This document shows positions 11,759 through 24,440 of a stretch of DNA of 64,000 nt, in pieces. Each line of letters opens with the position of its first letter. The first letter of the stretch is position 1. The position numbers and the translations under genes were made by a program. The notes under the pieces were generated by a model that ran no database searches, had not been told where the DNA came from, and worked only from the letters and a program-made list of their open reading frames with translations. Source of the stretch: Jacaranda mimosifolia (lineage: Eukaryota; Streptophyta; Magnoliopsida; Lamiales; Bignoniaceae); contig CM032121.1 in the NCBI GenBank assembly GCA_018894105.1, positions 21,548,730 through 21,612,729 of the forward strand. The letters run 5' to 3'.

Positions 11759-13941
11759 TGAAGTCATATGTGGCCATAGGCTATGCATTATAACAAGGAT
11801 CTAAATGTGCCATTGATTTAGATTTGGTATGAGGATTACCTTGTTTTGCATAAAAACCAAGAAAGCTTGAAGAAAGCTTTTAACTCTTCAAAACTTCTTC
11901 CCAACGGCGCAGCAGAATAGCGACCAGATTTTCCCAAACAAATGACTTTTTGTTTGACCTGAAAATTGTACTGGAAGTCCACAACACCTTGCTGGATCTA
12001 CAGTCCAAAAATCAGCTCAATCAGAACTCAAAAATGTCCCCCAGAACTACCTCCAAGTTACTGCTAGAAACTAGATCTCCAAAAGGCTCGCAATCTAATT
12101 GTCTTATCTCTAATGTTAAGATCCACACATCAATGCAATAACTGATCCTCCTCGATATTAGCTGCAGAATATAGAGAAGAAACATAATGATGAAGGCTTG
12201 ATTTGAAAATAGGAGAAGAAAAGAAAGAAGCTTCAACACATGAGGCAACACTTGAACATAGGAGGGAGAAGTGGAGAGAATCGAATTCTTCACACTAGAT
12301 ACAAATATCTACACCTCTCTCCTACTATATCTATACATAGATTGAGAATGGTGGCATCACACCTTCCTTAAGGGGTGACTGCCAACTTGGCATTGCAAGT
12401 TGTCATTCAATTTTAATTTGAATTTTTTTGTTCATTTTAATTTCATTTGAAATCTCATTTCAAATTATTTAAAATGCCACACCAAATGAACTCGTCATTT
12501 GAATTTTTATTCCAAACTTAATTTTGCATTTTAATTAAATTAAACTCTTTCAATTTAATTAATTACCTTGACTTAACTCTTTAAGCCAATTAGCTTAATA
12601 TTTTAAGCTAGCAATTGTTAACTTAACCCTTTAAGTTAACTTGATCAATTGATAGTCACGTGGCACTAAATAATTAACTCCTTATTTATTGATCTTAATT
12701 TAATTCCTTAAATTAATTAGATCAATTTAACAATTAAAGTCATCAAGCCAAAAATGACCACAAGAATTGTATCAATCGGTCAACCTCCAAGTCAGTCATG
12801 TAGTAACTTTTCTAACCCTTGAAAAATTCTCCATCATCACCTAGGATATGCAATTGGCTTTTGTGTGTGACCCATTAGATTCTACCATTCATTGTACATG
12901 GCTTCACAACTCTTTGTGACTTTGAAATATCAAATATTCACTTTAGTTTAAACTCCTTTAAACTAATCGATTCAATTCAATTAATTTTCATTAATTGAAG
13001 AGTACACAATCTCCATGGTCGATGTCCAACCTCAAGCATATGGAGCCCAACTAGTTGGTCGAAATCCATGCTTTTAGAGAACCATTCTAAGTCTACACTA
13101 CCATGTAAACACGGTCCTTCCGTCTCCTATCTCCCAAAAGAGGTCTAGGGCAAGATGTTTGTCAGCTCCCTAATAACATCGATATTATGTCTTTATTCTC
13201 AATGTTCGATTCTCTTTATGACCTCATCTTTGAAAAACTCCTTTTCCAAATTGTCATACCACCTTGCGCAAGGATCTCATGGAATCAATCATTATAGAAT
13301 ATATAGGAGATGTACTCGCTCTTCACAACAATGAGAAGTCGGATCCCATCTTGGATTTCATAAACCTTCATGTCTAAGTAGCTCATACCCAATCCCACCC
13401 GAATGACCCACTACGTGGCTAGGGAAGAGTCAAAGTAGACCTAAACACAAGGTTAGAATAGAGCCTCAGGTTAAATGATTAATTATATGTACTAACATAA
13501 GCTAGAGAGCTTGCCACTACGGCTATCTAATGGATCCTCCAGGCGAGTCTTCAGTGCTTTATTCTCTAACATGCACCTATTAACAAGAACCCATATCTCA
13601 TATAGCATTGCTTGTGAAATGGAGCAATGTCTAACTCCTTAGATTAATGCATCGTTATTGCAAGTCTATCTAGATCTTAAATGCCCTTAGTCTCATAAGA
13701 TCCTACAACTTGGAAGATTTTAAGATCACGACCGTGTAAGACTTGTTTCATGATTACCACTCAGTGCGTGACCAAGTCCCATAGTCTTGTGTGATATGAG
13801 GGCTTCAACCGAATGCTAGTAAAGCAAATATGTGCATAAGATGAAGATGGTCATTTAATGAATATCATTCAATCAAGATTGTTCACAAGTGAAATAGTTT
13901 ATAACACTAATCTAATTGGCTTGCGGGGCACTATTCCAACA
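11759..13941 (-). mobile_element. 3' LTR of family-B copia element
   Basis: LTR from TGTTGGAATAGTGCCCC (minus strand, at 13941) to TGACTTCA (at 11759). It is homologous throughout to 19843-22054 and 2729-4978. The ORFs at 11950-12293 lie in it and are not conserved. Confidence 0.85.
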
Positions 13942-13953
13942 ATCTCCTACTTT
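13942..13953 (-). other. Polypurine tract of family-B copia
   Basis: On the minus strand AAAGTAGGAGAT directly precedes the LTR start TGTTGGAATAG, the usual copia arrangement for plus-strand priming. It begins three bases after the RNase H stop region, so the 3' UTR is almost absent. Confidence 0.8.
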
Positions 13954-13955
13954 AC

Positions 13956-16930
13956 CTAAAGCCAATTCCTCAGTGTCTTAAGACCCATCTTCTCAAGATG
14001 TTCTTCAAAGACCTTTAGCTGTAGATGTTTAGTTAGTAGACCTATTATATTATCTTCTGAGGCAACTATCTCCACTCGGATGTTACCTCTATCAATAATC
14101 TCCCTAATCAAATGATATCGCCTCAAAATGTGGTTGGGCCGCTGATAAGATCTAGGCTCTTTAGCTTGCGCTACTGCCCCGTTGTCATATAAGACAATGA
14201 TTGGCTCAACAATGCTAGGCATTACATCCGACTCTTGGATGAAGTTTTTCATCCAAACCTTTTCTTTGCAACTTCTGACGCCGCAATATATTCTACCTCA
14301 GTGGTTGAATCGTCTGTGGTGTTTTGGTTGGAACTTTTTCAGCTCACTACGTTGCCGTTAAGACAAAATATAAATCCAAAAGTAGATTTTAGGTCATCTA
14401 CATTGGATTGAAAATTGGAATCGGAAAACTTTTCAAGTTTCAATTCTCTATTGCCATATACCAAAAATAATTCCTTATTCCCTCTCAAGTACTTAAGGAT
14501 CATTTTAACGGCCATCCAGTGATGTTCACTGGGGTTGGATTGGAAACAGCTCATAACACTTAGAGCGTGTGCCACATCTAGTCTTGTACATTGAACGGCA
14601 TACATTATGCTCCCTATGACGGACGAACAAAGTATGTGGGACATTCTTTATCTCTCGCTGTCAGGCTTAGGGATCATAGACTTGGAGAGACAAATGCCAT
14701 GTCCCAAAGGGAGGAACCCCATCTTGGATTCTTCCATACTAAACCTCTTTAGTTTCTTGTCAATCTACGGGGTTTGGGAAAGCCCCAGCATCCTCTTCAA
14801 TCTATGTCTATAGATATGTATTCCTAATACGTAGAATGCTTCTCCCAAATCCTTCTTGGAGAATTGAGTAGATAACCACGCTTTAGTATACTCTAACATT
14901 TCCTTCTCATTCCCAATGAGAAAAATATCATTGACATAAAGCACAATAAACTATATGCTACTCCCACTAGCATTTTTGTACACACAAGGTTCATACACGT
15001 TTTTAACGATGCCAAATGATTTGACTGTCTTGTCAAAATTATGTTCCAACTTCGGGATGCCAATCTGAGTCCATAAATAGATCTCTAGAGTTTACAAGCC
15101 TTTTGCTCACTCCCTTTGGATGTAAACCTTGTGGTTGCTTCATATAGATTTTTTTTTCAATGTTTTTATTGAGGAAAGAGGTTTTCACATCCATTTGCAG
15201 GTTTTCACATCCATTTGCCGTATTTCATAGTCATAATATGCAGGTATAGTAAGTAAAATCTGAATAGACTTAGGCATTGTGATCGACGGAAGGTTTCCTC
15301 AAAATCGATACCGAATCTTTGAGTGTAATCTTTTGCCACTAGTCGCGTCTTAAGTGTCATAACCTCTCTATCAACTCCTAGCTTTCGCTTATAGATCCAC
15401 TCGCAACTTACGGGAACAATTCCCTTTGGTGGACCTACCAAAGATCATACTTTGTTGGAGTACATGGAGTCCATTTCGAATTTCATGGCATCATACCAGT
15501 GTCCCATGTCTATGTCCAACATAGCTTCCTTATAGGTCTTCGAATCACTATCCGATTGGCCCATCTCATGAAGAAATTCTAACCTTTCGGGTTGCTTCTT
15601 TGTTTAGTCCGACCTTCTTAGAGGTTGTGTGTAAGGCTCTTATTGCTCATTTGTTTCCACCGCTTGTGAGATTTGTCGATCATCTTGAACTTCATCAAGT
15701 TCAACAATAATGCCATTTCTATCTAATAGAATATCCTTTTCTAGAAAATGGGCTTTCCACAAGATAAACACATTTTGTTCTGAGAGATCATAGAAGTAAT
15801 AACCCAAAAACTCTCTTAGGTATCCCACAAATTTACACAAGATGGATCTACTATCCAACTTGTCTCCCACTAACTCCTTCACGTAAGTAGGAGACCCCCA
15901 AACCTTAAGGTAATAGTAAGAGGGTTCTTTATCATACGACATCTCATGTAGCATTTTTGGCATAGATTTTGAGGGTACTAGATTTAGTATTCTCTCTGTC
16001 GTTTCTAAGGCGTATCCCCAAAAGGATACAGGCATATCATAAAAGCTCATCACAGAATATACCATGTCCAAGAAGGTACGGCTTCTCCTCTCGGGTACTC
16101 TATTATGTTGGGGAGTGCCAGGTGGAATTCATTAAGAGAGAATCTCATTCTCCTTTAGATAATCCAAGAATTCAATACTTAAGAATTCTCTCCTCGATCT
16201 GATTGAAGAGCTTTACTACTATGTGCCCTTTGTTTTTTTACTTCATTCTTATACTCTTTGAACTTTTCAAAAGGTTTGGACTTATACTTCATAAGATACA
16301 CATGTCCGAACCAAATATAATCATCGATGAAAGTAATGAAGTATGAATAGTCTCATCTCGCACTAACTCTTAGTGGACCACAAACATCTATATGGACCAA
16401 ATCCAAAGGACTTGTGATGCACACCGTTTGTCCTACAAAAGGAGCCTTTGTCATTTTTCCCTTCAAACAAGATTCACAAGTAGGAAGGTCCTCAATGCTA
16501 CTAATATTTAGAGCTTTGAGAGCTTCTAACTTGTTTATTCTATTTTTAGAAATATGTCCAAGTCTAGCAGCTAAATTATGGCATCTTCTTGGTTATCTAA
16601 TTTTCTTTTACTTGATTAAATGTGCATAAGTGAAGGTTGAGAATCAAGTATGTATAATCTATTATATAATGCATCTTGTGCAATTAAAGAACTATTCTTT
16701 AATGCTTTCAACATCCCATTCGATATAGAAAAATCACATTCTTCATTATCAAGAACGGGAATAGAAATAATATTTTTCACATGATTGGATACATAATAAA
16801 CCATATTAAGTACAATGCAAGCATTCCTCAAGTCTAACTTGATTACGTCGTGGACCATGGTGGCAACTTTTGCTCCATTTGCGAGGTAAAGGATCATATC
16901 CCCTTCACAAAGGCTCTTTCTTCTTTCCAT
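13956..16930 (-). pseudogene. Copia pol polyprotein, broken
   Basis: Fragments of a Ty1/copia pol in order on the minus strand: end of protease and pre-integrase region (16930-16616), integrase core (about 16440-16100, with HIDVCGP) and C-terminal part (16071-15640, KVWGSPTYVKE), RT start (15441-15205, PKGIVPVSCEWIYKRKLGVD), RT core (about 15200-14900), RT end and RNase H (14644-14339, GSIMYAVQCTRLDVAHALS) and RNase H end (14252-13956, RRYHLIREIIDRGNI). Frames are broken by several stops and shifts. A 20-bp tandem duplication at 15179-15218 hits the block around the first catalytic Asp, and the YVDD motif at 14927-14938 reads YVND. The enzyme would be inactive. Confidence 0.9.
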
Positions 16931-17008
16931 ACCCTATAACGAATTACATTGGTGAGAACCACGTGCGGTATCAAATACCCATGAGGAAGAATTAGTTGTC
17001 AAGTGCAC

Positions 17009-17823
17009 TTAAATAAAGTACATACCCTTCTCAAAGGTTGCAAGGTAAACTTTGTAATTTCTTCTCCAATGCCCTCTCTCGCCACAATGGAAACAATTCA
17101 CATCAGTTTTATTTGTTTTCTTATTCTTTACTCCCCCCAAACCTTTCAAAGGTTGGTTCACTTTGGAGGAAGGACCATTCTTCCTCGTATCTCCCTTCTT
17201 AGGACCTCTAAGGCCCTTTGAATTTGAGGAGGAAACAAGCATAAGAGGTTTTTCCTTTGTCATCATCGCCTCAGCCATCGCAAGCACATTCACCAATTCA
17301 TTGATCGTTACCTCTTGCTTTGACATATTAAAGTTCACAATGAATTAGTCGAACGAAGAGGGTTATGACTATAGGAGCAAATCCACGTAGAGGTCATTGT
17401 CCATCACAAAATTAAGTTGTCCAAGCTTCTTGATGAGTCCAATCATCTTAAGCCCGTGATCATGGACACTTGAACCCTCGACCATCCTTGACCTAAAGAG
17501 CTCTCTAGATAAAGCAAACCTTTCATGTCTAGTTTGTACACCATAAACTCTTGTAGGTGTATATGGATCTGACTTACATGCTTCAAATGCTCATGAGTCA
17601 TTTGAAGCTCATTCGTCATGAAAGCCATCATGAGCCATTTTGCTTGTAGATCATTATCTACAAACTTAGTGAGCAATTCACGCTCCTCATTTGTGGCATC
17701 ATCACCTATTGTGTCCAGCGGACGTTGATCAAGGATGTAGGTCCTCTTTTTGGAGTCAAGAATGATTTTGAGATTTCTCAACCAATCGCAGAAGTTTGGC
17801 CCTATAAGTTTATTAGTTTCCAA
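17009..17823 (-). pseudogene. Copia gag, broken
   Basis: Two minus-strand segments make up a copia gag. The N-terminal part (17823-17443, starting METNKLIGPNFCDWLRNLKI) is typical of the plant copia gag family; the C-terminal part (17338-17009) contains a basic linker and one zinc knuckle at 17054-17095. The knuckle reads CFHCGERGHWRRNY, so the last Cys is Tyr (TAC), a single G-to-A type change. A stop and frame break separate the two parts at about 17340-17440. Gag would coat the RNA in cytoplasmic virus-like particles; this copy cannot. Confidence 0.85.
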
Positions 17824-19828
17824 AATATAATGAAGTGGATTCTTAGCTATTTTGTTTTGAAGATTTCAAAAATCTACAAGAGATGAAAAGAAGAGTATAA
17901 GCATATGATTGAATATTGATATTGAAAAAACATATTCATGGCCTTTCAAGCATATTTTTCAGCCACTATTTTATCAAAACCTTCACCCCCGAGAAGAATT
18001 CGAGAAATAATATTTCCTAGTGAGAATCAAGATCCCAAAGACTTTGAAGCAAACCCCCTGTGACCGAGTGCCATCCACAACTAATCGAAGAGTAAGCTAC
18101 CTTTGCTAATTGCATCTCTGTGCAACTCATGATATATTTTACCTCACGTTTCATGTAGACCCATGTAACCGTGTGCCATCTACATTACTAGGTGTTAAGT
18201 CAAACCTACCAATTAAACTTTGACTTGAGATGACCTCACGATATCCGCTGTGACTAAGTGCTCATGTGTGGGCGTTCTCAAATTAAAGGTGTATCGTATG
18301 CTAAGTATATGCTCACAATTTTCCTCCTAAGTGTGATTCCTGTGACCGAGTGCCATCACATAAAATCGGTAGCGTCATCATGGCATATACTATTAGTAGA
18401 AGACATGAATTAATTAAAACTCCTTTTTATTTATATCCATTTTGACTAAATATTGAGAGTATTTAGACATTGTAAGTAGAGGGGTTTTTCTTGTTTGCAA
18501 TGGTCTCATCATTTTTATATTCTTATTTAGGTTTACTATATCCTAATCCATACATCAATAGGATATGAAAAGCATAAATAAGTAAATGCTCCTAGTATGC
18601 TCCTTGGGTGGGATGACCATGAGCCTAATCAAGTGGTGCACTTAGAGCCATAGGTGCACCACCTAGTTGATTTTAGTAGGTTGATTAAATCTAGCTATTA
18701 CATAAGTGTATCCCCATACATTCATGGGTCTTATTGGGTCTCCATGCCTCTAATGGTTTTCAATACTCCTTCTAACATTTACATAAGAAAGAAATCCCCG
18801 CCCTTAGTGATTCTATTCTTATAACAATTACAAGATAGAAATTAAGAGGCATGCAAGCTTTAATTTAATATAACCCTTTTCAACAACTTGAAACAAATAA
18901 AATCAATGTTAAAGGCTCATGATCATCCCTATTCATTCATTATCCATTGAAAAATTAAATAAACAATAAATAAAGCTAGAATTGACAATCAACTCCGACA
19001 ATTAAATGTTTATCTCATAAAGAATTAATTGACCAAGCAAGATTAAGCATAACATTTATGCATCGTAATTGAAGATTAACTTTAACAAGTTTTTCAAAGC
19101 AATCAAAAATGTCAAACATAATCTTGACAACTTGCACAACATTTGTACATAGATTATATGTGATGCAAAACATTTTTGGTCACTCAAGGAACCAAAAATC
19201 AACACTCAAAATCCTCAAAACCAAAGTTACCTAGCTACCACCCAACCTAGGCACACGGCCGTACGGTAGGCGGGCCAAGCTTGGCCAGCGCTCGGCCATG
19301 GGCGGCAGTTGTCTTGTTTTGAGGATTTACTTGGATCAAGTGGATTTAGGCTCAAATTTTGTGCACCAAAAATTTTAAAACTCATTTTAAACATTAAATA
19401 ACACAATATAGATGAAATTCCATATTCAAAACACCTTTTCAAAATTGAATTTCAAGTGCTCTGTCCTGCTTTCAAAAACAAGTTTAAGTAAGAATCATAT
19501 TCTTCGAAAACCTCCAATAAACTCCAATCATATTGTATCAAAAATTACCAAAACACCTTAAGACCATTAACAACATGGTATATCAATGTATAACATAAAC
19601 TAATGCCAAATCTACATTCAACATTAGCACCTATGAATTAAAACATGCTCAACATATGAATTAACACGTTAAAACACATATTAGCGTACTTTCAATTCAT
19701 CAAGCAAGAAACTATATACAACATCATCCAAACACTCCAATCCATAGCAAGGATCAAGTATATGGTGATTTTGATCAATTCATCACATGAATCAATCAAT
19801 CAAAAATTCAAATCATAGCATGAATTTG
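17824..19828 (-). mobile_element. Long leader of family-B copia
   Basis: About 2 kb of non-coding sequence between primer site and gag start. It contains four spaced copies of a short motif (see 18058-18360). The rest has no recognisable gene; the ORF at 19227-19442 is not conserved in the plus-strand copy near 5331-5709. Confidence 0.6.
18058..18360 (-). repeat. Spaced 17-bp motif repeated in copia leader
   Basis: TGTGACCGAGTGCCATC-like copies start at about 18059, 18164, 18249 and 18341 (given on the plus strand), spaced by roughly 85-105 bases with unrelated sequence between. The first and last are identical over 17 bases; the second has two changes and the third is more diverged. They lie in the untranslated leader, where packaging or dimerisation signals reside in retroelements; that role is only a guess. 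Confidence 0.5.
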
Positions 19829-19840
19829 GCTCCGATACCA
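19829..19840 (-). other. Primer-binding site, one mismatch
   Basis: On the minus strand TGGTATCGGAGC, one base different from the canonical TGGTATCAGAGC, two bases after the LTR end at 19843. Initiator tRNA-Met primer site. Confidence 0.85.
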
Positions 19841-19842
19841 CT

Positions 19843-22054
19843 TCAAGTCATATGTAACAATAGGATCCAATAATTAAAGCATTAAAAATGCAAATTAACT
19901 AGGATGCACATGATAACAAGGATCTGAGCATGCCATTGATTTAGATTTTCTATGAGGATTACCTTATTTTGCTCAAAAACTAAGGAGGTTAGAAGAAAGC
20001 TTTTGACTTTTCAAAACTGCCTACCAGCAACGCAACAGAGTAGCAACTAGATTTCCCTAACCAAATGATTTTTTTTTTAGCTAAGAATTTTACTAGTACT
20101 CCAAAACACCATTCTGGATCTACAATCCAAAAATTAGCTCAATCAAAACTCGGAAAGGTCCTCCAAAACTACCTCCAAGTCGCTTCCAGAAACTAGATCT
20201 CCAAAAGGCTAGCAATCCAATTGTCTTGCAATAACCTATTCTTCTAAATATTTGCTGGATAATATGGAGAAGAAACACAATGATGAAGGCTTGATTTGAA
20301 GGTAGGAAAAGAAAAGAAAGTAAAGCTTCAACACAAGAGGCAACACTTGAAGATTAGAGGGAGAAGTGAGGAGAATCTAATTCTTCACACTAGATGCAAG
20401 TGTCCGCCCCTCCCCCTCTCTCTCTCTCTATATATATATATATATTTAGAGTGAGGATGGTGTGATGCCAAGGTGGCATCACATCTTCCTCAAAGGGTGA
20501 CCGCCAACTTAGCATTGTAAGTTGGCATTCAATTTGAATTTGTATTTTGTGTTATTTTAATTTCATTTGAAATCTCATTTCAAATTAATTAAAATGCCAC
20601 ACCAAATAAACTCTTCATTTGAATTTTTCCTTCATAATTAATTCTATATTTTAGTTAAATTAAACTCCTTCAATTTAATTAATTACCTTCACTTAACTCT
20701 TTAAGTCAAATTAGCTTAATACTTTAATCTAGCAATTATTAACTTAACCCTTTAAGTTAACTTGACCAATTGATAGTCACGTAGCACCAAATAATTAACT
20801 CCTTAATTATTGATCTTAGTTTAAATTCTTAAATTAACTAGATCAATTTAACAATTAAATTAATCAAGCAAAAAATGACCACAATATTTATGTCAATCAG
20901 TCAACCTCCAAATTGGTCATGTGGTAACTTTTCTAACTCTTTGAAAATTCCCCTTCATCGCCTAGGATATGCAATTAGCTTTTGTGTGTGACCCATTAGG
21001 TTCTACTATTCATTAGGCATGGGCTTACAACTCTTTATGACTTTGGAATATCAAATATTCACTTTAGTTTAAACTCCTTTAAACTAATTGACTCAATTCA
21101 ATTAATCGATATTAATTGAAGTGTACCCAATCTCCATGGTCGATGTCCAACCTCAAGCATATGGAGCCCAATTAGTTGGTCGAAATGAATGCTTTTAGAG
21201 AACCATTCTAGCTCTACGCGTACCATGCAAATATGGTCTTTCTGTCTCCTATCTCTTGAAAGAGGCATAGGGTAAGATATTTGTTGGCTCCCTAATAGCC
21301 TCAATACTGTTTCTCTATTCTCAATGTTTGATTCCCTTTATGACCTCATCTTTTGAAGTCATACTATCTTGCGCAAGGAGTTTATGGAATCGATCATTAT
21401 AGAATACGTAGGAGATGTACTCGCCCGTTACAACGGCGAGGAGTCGGATCCCATCTTAGATATCATAAACCTTTATGTTTAAGTAACTCAAACCTAATCT
21501 CCAACTGAACGACCTATTATGTGGCTAGGGAAGAGTCAAAGTATGAAGACCTAAACACAAGGTCACAATGGATCCTTAGGTCAAAGGACTAATTATATAC
21601 ACTAGCGTAAGCTGGAGAACTTGCTACTACCAACTTGCCACTATGGCTATCTGGTAGATTCTTTGAGCGGGTCTTTAGTACCTTGTTCTTTAACAAGCAC
21701 CAACATGCACCCATATCTCATATGGCATTGCTCATGAAACGAAACAATATCCAACTCCTTGGATTAACATATCATTAGTGCAATTCTTTCCGGATCTTAG
21801 ATGCCCTTGGTCTCATAAGATCCTATGACTTGGAAGATTTTAAGATCACGATCGTGTATTCATGATCACCACCCAGTACGTGACTAAGTCCCGTAATCTT
21901 GTGTGATCTAAAGGCTTCAACTAAATGCTAGTGAAGTAAATATGTGCATAAGATGAAAATGGTCATTTAAAGAATATCATTCAATCAAAATTGTATCACA
22001 AGTGAAATAGTTTACAATGCCAATCTAATTAGCTTGTGGGGCACTATTCCAACA
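19843..22054 (-). mobile_element. 5' LTR of family-B copia element
   Basis: A 2.2 kb LTR homologous to 11759-13941. It starts (minus strand) at 22054 with TGTTGGAATAGTGCCCC and ends TGACTTGA at 19843, where the usual final CA has become GA. A CT-rich and TATA-rich block at 20405-20445 corresponds to the LTR promoter. Confidence 0.85.
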
Positions 22055-23220
22055 AGTATAAGTCAACAAATATTTGAGTTCAATATATCTTTTGATGCCG
22101 CAACTGCATGGGGGAGCAAGAAGCCAATACCACCTTTTTGCGGCCATTTTCCCTTGGCACAACCCTTTCTCTTTAGCCATTCTAGCAAAATCACTCTCTC
22201 TGGGGATGGAGATAGCTCAACTACAAAATTATGAAGGCACTGTAGATCCTCAGAAGCACTTAAACAACTTTCTAGCAAGGAGGGAGTTCTATAACCTAAG
22301 TGAAGCTATATCTTTCAAGTTGTTCCACACCATCCTCATCAAGCATGCCCTAAGTTGGTTTGACCTGATGCTAGTTGGTTCAACCGTAGATACCCCAAAA
22401 CAACATTATATTTGTCCATACCAAACAAGCAAGCACTCATTACCAGAAGTAAACTCTATTGAGCACGTCACCACCAATGTTGGTGTTCGAGCACCTTCCT
22501 TAGTGCCATGGCCACTAAGAAGAACAAGATGTTAATATCATCCTTTTGTTTTTATCCCACTAAAGAGTAGTCTATCTTCACTAGTAGCCGCAGCTGAAAC
22601 ATTTCCCAATGAAATAAGGATAACTAAGTTATTGAAAGTAGTGACACTGAAGACTCCCAACAACACTTGAATGATTGATGTGACACTGAAGGCTCCCAAC
22701 AACACCTAAATGGCTTATTGATAAAAATAGAGCTCAATCTCACCTAAGCCAAGGAACTCTTCATGCCTGATGAATGGAATGATAGCTATAAGGAAAATAA
22801 CAGTCAGAGAGATAGCCATCCTTACATACTTTCCATACACATCCTACATCATATCTCGGACAAAAATGCAAACAATAGCATTATGATATGGTCTCATACA
22901 ATGATCACCACAAAGGATCCCTATTGATCCCAAGAAGCTGAAACTAGATAAATAGTGCTATTAACCTCAAGGAGTATGAAACTTAAGCGAGGTCCAACCT
23001 GGAGAAAAGAAAGTGAGAGCAGCAGCACAACTCAAGCAACTCAAGAGGAATCAGTACTGCCACAACTTTAGGAAAGCTCATGTAGTAAGAATTATATCGA
23101 TAACATTGGAGAACCAGCCGGACGAGACATAACAATACCTTGCTGCTAGACATTAGCATTGTGGACACATGCACACCTACTCTTGGCGATGATTGAAACA
23201 CATTGTCGATGACACCCCCC
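22055..23220 (+). pseudogene. Gypsy-type gag fragment, broken
   Basis: Between about 22160 and 22397 the plus strand encodes a piece of Ty3/gypsy gag: NPFSLAILAKSLSLGMEIAQ, then QNYEGTVDPQKHLNNFLARR, then a block ending HALSWFDLM, matching the conserved N-terminal gag region of Tat/Ogre-like elements (pattern YDGTxDPxxHLxxF...W). The frame stays open to 22535 but loses family resemblance after 22400. A 28-base block (GTGACACTGAAG...CAACAAC) occurs twice near 22642 and 22679. No pol is present. The rest is non-coding debris. Confidence 0.6.
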
Positions 23221-23570
23221 ATGATAAGTGTTTACTTTAATGTATTTCTGCTTTAACTTTCATTTCCTTTTAAAGTCGAATAAAGTCTACCCACTCAAGG
23301 ACGTGCTAGCTTTTATTGATATTTTCCTACTTAATGCAAACATTTATGCATTCCATATATTACGCCTCTTCTATGACTTTGATTTTTGCAAAAATTAAGG
23401 AGTATTTGGAACTAGCTTTAGACATAAGCCTACTATAACACTCTTCAAGGAGTGCAAAGAGCATTGGTAGTCACTAGGTGTAGTCTCACTATAAAGGCCT
23501 CCCTAAGGGATGTGGTATCTGACGTAATCATACTATTAGCCCCAAAGGAAGTATGTGGTAGTCATCCTAT

Positions 23571-23750
23571 GAACAAATCCTCTATTGGCTCCTTTCGAGA
23601 GTACAGAGCATCTTGAGAAATCCTTTATAGACTCTTTTTGGTAGTACGAGGCATCCTAAAGAGGTCCTCTATTGACTTCTTTCGGGAGTACAGGACATCC
23701 TAAAAAGGTTCACTATTGACTTCTTTGGGAGTACATAGCAATCATTTTGA
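23571..23750 (+). repeat. About 45-bp tandem repeat, four units
   Basis: Four imperfect units starting near 23571, 23617, 23661 and 23704, each with the order 'TCCTCTATTG.CT.CTTTCGGGAGTAC...CATCCTAAA'. Possibly older units extend left to about 23440. The unit length varies between 43 and 46 bases. It lies in non-coding retroelement-like DNA. Confidence 0.65.
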
Positions 23751-24235
23751 GAACATTTGCTCAAGATCATCTCTGAAGATACATACATCGTTAAGCAAAG
23801 GAAATCCATGTCAAAGGTGGCAATGTTTCAACATTTAAGAAATATTCAAAGAAAATTCTCCAAGTCTAATGACTCCACACATTGTCAAGCACTTATTATG
23901 AAGCTTCGCAGAAAATACGTAAGTACGTTTGTACTCATCCCAACACCTAATCTATACTTACCTTGAACATGAAAGTAACAACTTTCCTCAATCGAAGAAC
24001 TTTACTTCATGAAAGATGAACCAACAAAGATGCTAAAAATAGGGCTTCATGCCACTGTAAGATAGACTTATCACAAGTCATGCTTACATTCATTCCAACT
24101 CTGTGAACATGCTGAAGTGCTCATCATGCTTCATTACCCAAAAATTCTTAAGTCCTATAATAATCCTTGAGGGCATCACGTCACCACAAATTCAACAAAA
24201 ATCATTAAAACAAAAGCCACCGAAAAAAATAAGTT

Positions 24236-24440
24236 GCCCCGACATTGGGTGCCCAGCGGGTGCCTATGAGCACTAAGCACCCAGCAGGCGCCCTGGGCCT
24301 TCCACAACGGGGTGCCTCATGGGCACCTGGATCCCTACAGCGATCTTCACAAGGGGGCGCCCAGTGGGCACCTAGGACCTCTAGCAAAGTGGACGCCTAG
24401 TGAGCATCCTAGCCAAGCACCCAGAGGGCACCCTAATATT
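24236..24440. repeat. GC-rich palindromic mini-array
   Basis: A sharp GC-rich island in AT-rich DNA made of about five variants of a motif like GGTGCCCAG(T/C)GGGCACC, each close to its own reverse complement. The clearest is GGTGCC-TCATG-GGCACC at 24311-24327. Other copies are near 24247, 24276, 24354 and 24415. ORFs on both strands here (24205-24387, 24312-24512) are translation products of the repeat, not genes. Confidence 0.6.

Larger units (their letters stand above)
11759..22054 (-). mobile_element. Complete dead Ty1/copia element, family B
   Basis: A 10.3 kb element on the minus strand: 5' LTR 19843-22054, primer site 19829-19840, a 2 kb leader, gag, pol, purine tract 13942-13953, and 3' LTR 11759-13941. 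The pol order (protease, integrase, RT, RNase H) is that of Ty1/copia. Flanking 5-mers (AACAC left, AGTAT right) do not form a target duplication, so one end may have recombined or decayed. The 2.2 kb LTRs and long leader are unusual among copia elements; I do not assign a named lineage. Confidence 0.85.

Noticed and set aside
11754..22059. Five-base target duplication for the minus-strand copia element
   Set aside because: The flanks AACAC and AGTAT do not match, so none is claimed although LTRs, primer site and purine tract are clear.
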